Of a stretch of 64,000 nucleotides of DNA, positions 56,138 to 64,000 are shown in pieces (within the stretch, counting starts at the first letter, position 1; the number at the start of each line of letters is the position of its first letter). Below the pieces are notes generated by a model. It saw nothing but the letters and a program-made list of their open reading frames with translations. It did no database searches and had not been told where the DNA came from. The DNA is from Notolepis coatsorum (Eukaryota; Chordata; Actinopteri; Aulopiformes; Paralepididae). The DNA lies in the NCBI GenBank assembly GCA_963971535.1, contig OZ020591.1:18894877-18958876 (forward strand), read 5' to 3'. Both the position numbers and the translations under genes were made by a program.

Positions 56138-58380
56138 TCATCTCGTCGTGACGTCCATGAGCATCATGAGGACTGGGTATTCTTTTATGCCACTTTTGTC
56201 CAACAGGCTCTTGCTGGCGTACACTTGGGAGGTCGCTTTGTTCGTGAAGGCTTTTCTGAATGCTTCCATTTGGAGCGTTGACAACTTTAACTCTGTGACC
56301 ACCTTCTCCTGCTCAGCCGTAAGGCCTCGGAGCCCTTTACGAGCGCCGGGCTCATTGGTTGTTTTGTTCCTGCTCTGTGTCTTGGAGCAGAGGAGAAAAT
56401 GATGGTTGACAGGGCCGCCCCCCTTCACACACTCATCCTTCTTACAGAGGAACCTTTTCTCGCATAGGCCGTTGGCCCCGTGATAAGCGAGGCATTTGAT
56501 GCATGCTCCAGCTTTCTTCACCTGGGCTCGTTTCTCAAGTAGTTTAGCCTTCTTGAAGGCCGAGCAGAAGTAAAGTCTTTTCCCATGTGCTTCCTCTCCA
56601 CACATGGTGCACGAGTCCCTCTGGGGCTCCCTTCTTACTTCGCTCGATGTCGTTCTTGTAAATGACCGTCTATCACCTCCCCTGTCGCTCAGCCTTTCAT
56701 GCTGGGTTGGACTTTCGCCAGCGTGGGTGGCTCCGATCTCCAACTGTGCTAGCCTCTCGAGGATCCTTTCCTGTCCTTTCAGAAATGAGAAGAGTCTATC
56801 GAAGTAACTTGCGGGCGTGACGCCATTTGCGGGGTCACGCTCATAGGAGATCCACTTCTCTCTCATGCCTATAGGCAGTTTTCTCTCTATGGCGGCAACA
56901 GTTAGGTGGTTTTTGATCACGTCCTCCATCCCAAGGTCTTTTAAGTCGTACAGTGCGGTTTCCACTGCCTGGACCAGGTCGATCATTGGCCTAGGCTGGT
57001 TACTCCGTACTGGAGGCACTTCTTCCAGACCTTTGAGGATCAGACTTGCGGTTGTGCTCCTGTCTCCAAAGCGGTTGTCCAGGAGCCTGAAAACATCGTC
57101 CGCTGTTCTGCAGCGATCCAGCCTGAGTTTCTTTCTCAGTGGCTCTTCTACGCTGTCAAGAAGGTGATATAATTTGCATACAGGCAATCCTGATGGTTCG
57201 GCTAAAGCCTGGGGGTCCTCCCAGTTATCCCGCCAGCGCCAATAGGTCCTTCTGTCGCCACAGAATTTGGGCAGATTGATGGCGGCGAGCTTTATCTTTG
57301 GTCGGGCCCCCTGGTGGTCTCTGTGGTGAGCGAGACCTTCCCGCGTTGCGCCCTCATCACCTGGTGGCGTGGCGTGGTCACCTCGTGACTGAGGCATGAT
57401 AGTGAGGTCAGCGCTCTGGTTAAAATAGGGTTCGCTGCCGGGTTGTCTTACCCGTGGGAGCGAACTCCTGTCGGTATACTCGTGAGGCCCACTTCTTGTG
57501 GTCTTTGCTCCAAGCTGGAGATGGGTTGCTTTAGGGGCCCCCTCGTGGCTCCCGGAAGGTAAGGGAGAGTCTTTGTAAGTGCCCTCTGTTTGACTACTGT
57601 CAAGCTGAGGAGATGACGAGTGAAGTGAAGAACCACACTTTTGCCGTTGGTGGACGGGGAAGGTTTAGCTTCCGCGGCACGTTGCAGAACATCGTTTGCA
57701 ATATCAAGTGGGCTGGTTACGTCACCACCCCTTTCAATGTTGTGTGTCCTTATATCCTCTTCATCCTCATAAGCACTTCCAATGTCACCCTTTCCACCAG
57801 GCTCTAGGAGGGTCGACCACCTGTCCATCAGTGCTGCTCTTTCCTCGTCCAAGTGCCTGTACCGCTTCTCTAATTCAGATATGTTGGGAGTTGGGAGAAG
57901 GTATCTCCACTCTCTCACCATTTGTTCGAAGGCGTTGAGTCTTCTCTCCAATTTGTTTCCCTCCAACGCTCTCTTGTCTTGGGGTGCCCATTGGGTGCTG
58001 AGTCTCTTTGTCTCTTCCAAGGCCTCCTTGAACTCCACTTCAAGGGGGCCTAACTTTGGTTGAACGAAGCGGGACCATACCTCCGAGAGGATCTTCTTCT
58101 CCAGTGCCACTTTCCTCTGCTTGCTTCCGTCTTTCTTTGCTGTGGCGTCGGCTATCACGGTAGCATGCGCAGTTCCGTCGGCCTCCTCCAATGCTCCAAC
58201 ATAGTCCCCCGTCGTGTCAACGAGCTTCGCAAACTCTATTTGAAGAGCTTTCCTGTCGTTGACGAGCTCCGCTGGCGATGCGGTGTCAACATTGTCAGCT
58301 ACCTGGTTGGCTCTCCTTGTCAAAGCTGTTTGCGCCGCAGTACGCCTCTTCTTTAGCTCTTCCACATCTACACCCTCCAT
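56138..58380 (-). pseudogene. BEL/Pao gag region
   Basis: Minus strand from 58.38 kb: an N-terminal charged helical part (VEELKKRRTAAQTALTRRAN), a capsid-like middle (PKFCGDRRTYWRWRDNWEDP; LLDNRFGDRSTTASLILKGL) and a Cys/His-rich end (CTMCGEEAHGKRLYFCSAFK ... CIKCLAYHGA), as in other Pao gag proteins. Broken fossil. Confidence 0.88.
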
Positions 58381-58517
58381 TTTGTCCCAGTCAGCCGTTG
58401 CCGGCAGTAGTAAACAATGGGGTTAACAGTCAGAAGCACAGTTGTACAGTTGGCGTGTAGCAGTGTGATTACAATGACACTGCTCTCAGCAGGGGATATT
58501 GACGGGACCGTATAGTG

Positions 58518-58780
58518 GGTCAACGTAGTTTCGCTTCACTCACTTGAAACCTGGTCATGGCCACAATGTGAGTGAACAAGTAGGATAGAGTTGGTGAGCA
58601 CCGTTACAGCTTCTTCACTCACTTGAACCTGGTAATGGCCACAATGAGAGTGAACAAGTAGGATAGAGTTGGTGAGCACCGTTACAGCTTCTTCACTCAC
58701 TTGAACCTGGTAATGGCCACAATGAGAGTAAACAAGTAGGATAGAGTTGATGAGCACCGTTACAGCTTTTGGTTAATTCA
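58518..58780. repeat. BEL/Pao leader repeat A, ~77-bp unit, 3 copies
   Basis: Unit contains cttcactcacttgaacctgg, then taatggccacaatgagagtg, then aacaagtaggatagagttgg. Lies upstream of gag. Confidence 0.92.
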
Positions 58781-58792
58781 TTTATAGTACAG

Positions 58793-59305
58793 TTCACGAC
58801 GTGAAGTGCAACAATATAATTGCAAAGTTCAACACAGCCAAGGCATAGATGTGTCAATGATAATGTTCACAACGTTTGGAGCAACAAAGTAGTTGCTTGG
58901 TTTGACACAGCCAAGGCATAGGTGTCAATGATAATGTTCACAGCGTTTGGAGCAACAACGTAGTTGCTTGGTTTGACACAGCCAAGGCATAGGCATGTCA
59001 ACGATAATGTTCACAGCGTTTGGAGCAACAACGTAGTTGCTTGGTTCGACACAGCCAAGGCATAGGCGTGTCAATGATAATGTTCACAGCGTTTGGAGCA
59101 ACAACGTAGTTGCTTGGTTCGACACAGTCAAGGCATAGGCGTGTCAATGATAATGTTCACAGCGTTTGGAGCAACAATATAATTGCAAAGTTCAACACAG
59201 CCAAGGCATAGGTGTCAATGATAATGTTCACAGCGTTTGGAGCAACAACGTAGTTGCTAGGTTCAACACAGCCAAGGCGTCGGTGTCAATGATAATGTTC
59301 TTTAG
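58793..59305. repeat. BEL/Pao leader repeat B, ~73-bp unit, about 7 copies
   Basis: Unit contains cacagccaaggcataggcgt, gtcaatgataatgttcacag and cgtttggagcaacaacgtag. Copies are highly alike. Confidence 0.92.
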
Positions 59306-59875
59306 CTAGCATTGGCGGTCAGCAGTGTTGTGTTAGCATTCTTTGGCTAACAGCGTTAGCATTGGCATTGGTTGGCTAGCGGTGTTAGCATTGGTTGGCT
59401 AATGGCTAGCGTTTAGCATTGGCGGCTAGCAGTGTTAGCATTCTTTGGCTAACAGCGTTATCATTGGTGGCTAGCAGTGTTAGCATTGGTTGGCTAACAG
59501 TGTTAACATTGGTTGGCTAATGGCTAGCGTTTAGCATTGGCGGCTAGCAGTGTTAGCATTCTTTGGCTAACAGCGTTAGCATTGTCATTGGTTGGCTAGC
59601 GGTGTTAGCATTGGTTGGCTAACAGCGTTTAGCATTTAGCATTGGCGGCTAGCAGTGTTAGCAGTCTTTGGCTAACAGCGTTAGCATTGGTGGCTAGCAG
59701 TGTTAGCATTGGTTGGCTAACAGTGTTAACATTGGTTGGCTAATGGCTAGCGTTTAGCATTGGCGGCTAGCAGTGTTAGCATTCTTTGGATAACAGCATT
59801 AGCATTGGTGGCTAGCAGTTTTAGCATTCTTTGGCTAACAGCGTTAGCATTGGTGGCTAGCAATATTAGCCCACC
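59306..59875. repeat. BEL/Pao leader repeat C, gttagcattgg/ggctaac compound repeat
   Basis: Short units (ggctagcagtgttagcattc, tttggctaacagcgttagca) arranged in higher-order blocks of about 48 and 130 bases. Confidence 0.9.
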
Positions 59876-60101
59876 ACTTCAAGCAGCCAACATGTGGGCG
59901 GAATATGGCGATTCCAACCCAGTAAGCAGTCAACATCAACGTTTCACTTCCCTTGAGCTGACTGCGTCCTCTCCAATGTGCCCCGTCGTGTGTATCCACT
60001 CCGTCCTGGTTCCACCTTGACGTTGAGGGGGTATCTCATGCGGCACTTCCTTCTGCGTTCCGTCCGTCCCGTCTTGTAGCGGGGCGCGTGCGGTAAATAA
60101 T

Positions 60102-60787
60102 TGTCCAATTATCTAGCAGTCTCAGTCAATGAGTCAACTAGATGTCCCCCTTGGAAGGGTGTGGGCGAAATGACTTATATTCAAACCAGTGAAACAATTC
60201 GGACTTTATAAGAATGTTCGTTTATTTGGACTTTAATGTCCGGCATCCAATTCCTACTCGTTGTAATAATCACCACGTGGTCAATTAAACAAGTGGTTAG
60301 CTTGTAGCTGATAGTTAGTAGCAGCTTACATCCAAGCATTAGTGGATAATGTTAGTAGAGGTCGATATGGTATTTGGTAATGTTCAACCAAGTCGACGTT
60401 GATAATAGTTCGTTGATAGTTAGGTTGCAATTTAGCAACCGCCGGTACTTGATAGTGTAGCCAGACGTTTAGCCAGCAGTAGCCAGGTAACAGTTAGCCA
60501 GACGTTAGTCAGTAGTGTACATTCAGTCAGCGTTTAGTCAGCAGCGTACAATCAGACGTTAATCAGTCAGTCAGATTATTTACCTATACAAAGGAAAGGA
60601 AATAAACGGCATTAATTAGTAACTAAATATATGAATTAAAGATAAATGCGGATATTAACGGCGTCCACTAGGCGGCACCAGATAATAACTAACTCATGCA
60701 ATAAATGTATACAATAAATGTTACTCATGATAATAATGAAGGATAATAATGATAAACATATTGGGAAAAACGTCGGATAATTCTCCA
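60102..60787 (-). repeat. BEL/Pao 5' LTR
   Basis: Matches the 3' LTR with ~1% substitution. It lacks the piggyBac-like insertion and so shows that element's empty target. I did not recognise a tRNA primer-binding site next to it. Confidence 0.93.
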
Positions 60788-62214
60788 TACGTTGTTTTTT
60801 ATTTTAAAAAGAATTTAACACTCAAAAATCTAAACATGCTTCTCATTTATTAAAAAATTTTAAAAAAAAAGTTTACAGTGTTACAGTGTTTACAGCCTTA
60901 AATAATGTTTGGCACACAATGACCGAACTGACTGAAAAATATAGGCTACATTTGTCAAAGTATTAACTTAGTGCAAACAAACAATATGCTCAGCCAGCAC
61001 TAGACTTTCCTTTCTTTAATATAAACACAAAAAACAATGTCAACAATGTTTAAATTCCCTGATTGTCAGTTCTTAATGGAAAGATTCGTTTTCTGCTTGA
61101 AATTAAAGTGCAGTATTTGAAATACAATGAAAGGAATATGGCTGGATTTCTTATCAAAGGGAAAAGTGTCACTGTTATTTAAAATAAATAAATAAACAAA
61201 TTAGAAGGTCATCAATATAAATTGCAGCATACATCAAACTAACACACACACACTGTCCTGTTTCAAAACAACACTGCTCTGTTCATTCTATTTAAAAAAT
61301 ACATCCATTATCTGTCTACATTTATTTAGACTAACATTATTTAAATATTGAGTGCAAATGTGGTTGATTGCGTAATTCGGTGAGTTGGAACTAACTATGG
61401 GTTGGCGGGTCCCCACGGACATTTTAGTGTCACGGACCTTCAGCTCAGGCAACGTTATCAGCTTCGGTAATGTTAGGAGGAGTTCATAACATCAACATGC
61501 AGTGGAAAAGCGGCAATAGTTCCGGTTGGAGTTAGTAAAACACAGTTGTATGTTAGTCTTCTTGGATGTTGAATAAACGCCTATCATTTAAACACTCCGC
61601 CTCTCAGACTCCCATTTCCTCCTCTGCTAGCTAGTAGCCACGATAACATTGCATTGACTGTATTAGCTGGCGGGCTACCATAGTTCAACATGCGTTGTGT
61701 TGTACAAACTGCTAACGCTATGGCAAGATGTGTGTAGGCCTATGTAATGTTAATGGCTATGTTTTTAAAGTCGTAATGAAGATTGATTTATATTGTGCTT
61801 GCCATTTTTACACAAACTGACTAGCACCTCCAGTGCTGCTGCTGCTGCAGCCAGCGCTCACCTCTCCCGGCTCCGGCAAATGACGTTTTTAATTTTTTTA
61901 TTTGCGCATCATCTGAACCGTACGATACACAGACGCCCCCGAACCGTGGGGGTCGTACCGTACGGTACACGGTTCGAATGCGTATCGTTCCACCCCTAGT
62001 GTTTAGCATTGTTTCCTAGCAATGGGGGATTATATCAATGTGGTCTGTGTCTCTAATTATCATATTGACTCATCAGTCTAGTCTCGAGTTCACGAGATCG
62101 TCCCTCACTCAACTAAGCCGTTCTGATTTGACTGTTTTGCTGAATAAGGCACTGGTTGACAACAGAGCGAGTGGATTACTTCCTCAAACAGCTTGCAGAG
62201 TCCGACAGACAGCA

Positions 62215-62697
62215 GAGAAGGAGAGAGAGAGAGAGGGAGGGAGAGGAAGAGGGAGAGAGAGCGACCGCATGCAGGAGTGTGTGTAAAAATGTGTGTGCGC
62301 CGTCTCTTGTCGGAGCATTTACACACAAACTTGACTGCGTGTGTGTGTTTTCGGGGATGCATCTCTCCTCCCTCTCTCCCTCTCTCTGTCTCTGTCTCTC
62401 TCTCCCTCTCTGTCTGTCTCTGTCTCTCTCTCACTCTCTCGTTTGCTCGTTCTCTCTCTCGCTCTCTCTCGTATGTATCACGCTGTGTGGGTGACTGTCA
62501 CTCAAAGCGCTTATGGGCGGAGCCCAGCCAAATCAGCTTGAACTCTTGAACTAGAAAAATGCTGTTTTTGAGTACTTGATTAGAAATATAAAACAATCGA
62601 ATCTTTTTGAAATAAAACGTACAGATGTGTTCCATAGACTCACAGGAATTGTGTAAAGTTGCTTAAATAGTGAAAGGAATAGCAATGCATGTCCCGT
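62215..62697. mobile_element. partial copy of the 48279-51178 piggyBac-like family
   Basis: 62480-62697 is the complement of 48279-48490 (tgacagtcactcaaag-type text, taagcgcttatgggcggagc, tacttgattagaaatataaa) and ends catgtcccgt next to TTAA (62698-62701). GA and CT simple repeats fill 62215-62470. The other end is not found. Confidence 0.75.
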
Positions 62698-62882
62698 TTA
62701 AATAAATGTAAAAAAATAAACGATACAGATAATTTCCGATATTACATTTGAATGCCGATAATATCGGACATCCCTAGTAAAGACATTACTAAAAAACAAC
62801 ATCATAACTAAAAGAGTTGCTAGGTCGATAAGGAGCACACAACACATCTTACTTACTTATGTGGCGCCATCTTACTTACTGT

Positions 62883-63045
62883 CAAATGGAGAATGAACAG
62901 TCACCTCATGCTATGTGTCCAGTGGAGAATGAACAGTCACCTCATGCTATGTGTCCAGTGGAGAATGAACAGTCACCTCATGCTATAATGTCCAGTGGAG
63001 AATGAACAGTCACCTCATGCTATCTGTCCAGTGGAGAATGAACCT
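62883..63045. repeat. minisatellite, 36-bp unit, about 4.5 copies
   Basis: Unit: agtggagaatgaacagtcac, then ctcatgctatgtgtcc. Lies in the intron or flank just upstream of the zinc-finger exon. Confidence 0.9.
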
Positions 63046-63144
63046 CTGTAATTTCACTGTAAGGCACGATTCCTCAGGTCTTAAAGCATAAATCTATACA
63101 TGGCCTTAGACTGCCAGTTTATAAACCTATCTCTTTATTTGAAT

Positions 63145-63169
63145 GTTTCTTTCTCTCTCTGTTCCCCAG
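63145..63169 (+). promoter_or_regulatory. splice acceptor of the zinc-finger exon
   Basis: A pyrimidine tract tttctttctctctctgttcc followed by CCAG ending at 63169. The exon frame is open from the first base (ATC, phase 0). Confidence 0.75.
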
Positions 63170-64000
63170 ATCCACCCCCTGTCCTGCTGCCCGGCAACCA
63201 ATAGAGACATGGAGGAATTAAGACGTCATTCCTGTGACCAGTGTGGGGAGAGCTTCAAGAGAAAGACACATCTTAAACAACACCACATGGTACACACAGG
63301 AGAGAAACCTTACTGCTGTGACCAGTGTGACATGAGCTTCAAGAGAAAGTCAGCGCTTAAAATACACCACATGGTACACACAGGAGAGAAACCTTACTGC
63401 TGTGACCAGTGTGGGAAGACCTTCAAGACAAAGGGAAAACTTAAGATGCACCATATGATACACACAGGAGAGAAACCTTACTGCTGTGACCAGTGTGGGG
63501 AGAGCTTCAAGACAAAGTTTGAGCTTAAAAGTCACCACATGATACACACAGGAGAGAAACCTTACTGCTGTGACCAGTGTGGGAAGACCTTCAAGAGAAA
63601 GACGCATCTTAAACAACACCACATGGTACACACAGAAGAGAAACCTTACTGCTGTGACCAGTGTGACATGAGCTTCAAGACAAAGACACATCTTAAACGT
63701 CACAACATGGAACACACAGGAGAGAAACCTTACTGCTGTGGCCAGTGTGGGGAGAGCTTCAAGAGGATGACAGGACTTAAACAACACCACATGGAACACA
63801 CAGGAGAGAAACCTTACTGCTGTGCCCAGTGTGGGAAGAGCTTCAAGACAAAGGTAGAGCTTAAAGTTCACCACATGATACACACAGGAGAGAAACCTTA
63901 CTGCTGTGACCAGTGTGGGGAGAGTTTCAAGACAAAGGCAGAACTTAAACGTCACCACAGGGTACACACAGTAGAGAAACCTTACTGCTGTGACCAGTGT
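63170..64000 (+). CDS. C2H2 zinc-finger protein, terminal-type exon, incomplete at the window edge
   Basis: The exon opens IHPLSCCPATNRDMEELRRH and then carries nine complete C2H2 fingers, plus the first half of a tenth, at exact 84-base spacing. Each is C-x2-C-x12-H-x3-H, typically CDQCGESFKTKAELKRHHMV, joined by TGEKPY linkers (TEEKPY after finger 5 and TVEKPY after finger 9). All Cys and His ligands are present. The protein would bind DNA in the nucleus through the finger array; no KRAB or other effector domain lies in the window. The frame is still open at 64000. Upstream exons are not certain: an internal ATG at 63209 could also serve as a start, and 1798-2011 is a weak candidate. The fingers are very alike, suggesting recent internal duplication, as in large fish zinc-finger families. 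Confidence 0.92.
   Translation, partial: MHPLSCCPATNRDMEELRRHSCDQCGESFKRKTHLKQHHMVHTGEKPYCCDQCDMSFKRKSALKIHHMVHTGEKPYCCDQCGKTFKTKGKLKMHHMIHTGEKPYCCDQCGESFKTKFELKSHHMIHTGEKPYCCDQCGKTFKRKTHLKQHHMVHTEEKPYCCDQCDMSFKTKTHLKRHNMEHTGEKPYCCGQCGESFKRMTGLKQHHMEHTGEKPYCCAQCGKSFKTKVELKVHHMIHTGEKPYCCDQCGESFKTKAELKRHHRVHTVEKPYCCDQC

Larger units (their letters stand above)
47741..60787 (-). mobile_element. BEL/Pao LTR retrotransposon, nearly complete in structure, broken
   Basis: Both LTRs start TGTCCAATTATC and end TAATTCTCCA on the plus strand, flanked by a 5-bp target duplication TACGT (47736-47740, 60788-60792). A purine tract (complement of cctcccactt, 51483-51492) adjoins the 3' LTR. Order on the minus strand: 5' LTR, long leader with tandem repeats, gag, protease, reverse transcriptase, RNase H, integrase, short tandem repeats, purine tract, 3' LTR. 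I counted six substitutions over about 690 aligned LTR bases (~1%), so it is recent. The reading frames are interrupted about five times. A piggyBac-like element sits in the 3' LTR. Confidence 0.94.
47656..61998. mobile_element. non-autonomous hAT element split by a BEL/Pao insertion
   Basis: Ends TAGGGGTGGAACGGTTC and GTATCGTTCCACCCCTA, with 8-bp duplication GTGTTTAG (47648-47655, 61999-62006). Its own sequence is 47656-47740 plus 60788-61998, about 1.3 kb, A/T-rich, no transposase. The outermost layer of a four-level nest. Confidence 0.94.

Noticed and set aside
62105-62549. Open frames rich in Ser/Leu or Arg/Glu
   Set aside because: Simple-repeat translations within the partial piggyBac-like copy.
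47427-62776. Possible outer hAT from gtagggattttt (47427) to atatcggacatcccta (62776)
   Set aside because: Flanks gtaaaaag and gtaaagac match at only 6 of 8 bases and the left terminus is not a clean inverted repeat.
63350-63967. Minus-strand 205-codon frame with repeated LPTLVTAVRFLSCVYHVV
   Set aside because: It is the antisense of the zinc-finger array; its repetition comes from the finger repeats.

Overview
This window looks like an intergenic or intronic stretch of a ray-finned (teleost) fish genome that consists almost entirely of transposable elements. The clues are repeated acgttagc/gctaacgt strings, CR1/L2/Rex1-group, L1 and RTE-type LINEs, DIRS and BEL/Pao retroelements, many hAT and piggyBac-like DNA transposons, minisatellites, and a KRAB-less tandem C2H2 zinc-finger exon. 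Species cannot be fixed from the sequence.

The only convincing host gene is at the right edge. A splice acceptor at 63168-63169 opens a zinc-finger exon (nine full fingers and part of a tenth) that runs off the window. A possible, and possibly decayed, first exon lies far left (1798-2011). If the two belonged together, the ~61 kb between them would be one intron filled with repeats; this is inference only.

Layout, left to right. 1-3.6 kb: truncated minus-strand LINE copies of one family (here family A), a foldback element and a minisatellite. 4.5-11.1 kb: an old hAT transposon with decayed transposase pieces, hosting a LINE (family B), which hosts a smaller hAT and an L2-like LINE; piggyBac-like elements sit further in. 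10.9-18.3 kb: a 3.7 kb nearly identical tandem duplication that copies the hAT right end, a minisatellite and the 3' part of a DIRS-type retroelement (11.87-21.09 kb). 21.7-24.5 kb: three hAT elements nested inside one another. 24.5-31 kb: minisatellites, small hATs, a long-TIR element with 9-bp target duplication, and an RTE-type LINE end. 31.4-36.3 kb: decayed LINE B, palindromic elements, and a piggyBac-like element split by a hAT. 36.6-43.9 kb: an L1 with ORF1 and ORF2 inserted in a LINE endonuclease fragment. 43.9-47.4 kb: a LINE B relative with an uninterrupted 983-codon ORF2. 47.7-62.0 kb: a small hAT carrying a 13 kb BEL/Pao element, whose 3' LTR carries a 2.9 kb piggyBac-like element, which carries a solo LTR. 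62.0-63.2 kb: repeat ends and a minisatellite before the zinc-finger exon.

Ten hAT insertions here have readable 8-bp target duplications (nine perfect, one with a single mismatch), and four piggyBac-like insertions have TTAA at both ends, so the relative order of many insertions can be read directly. I found no sign of a new biological system; the value of the window lies in its stratigraphy, the recent tandem duplication, one apparently intact LINE, and the zinc-finger gene.
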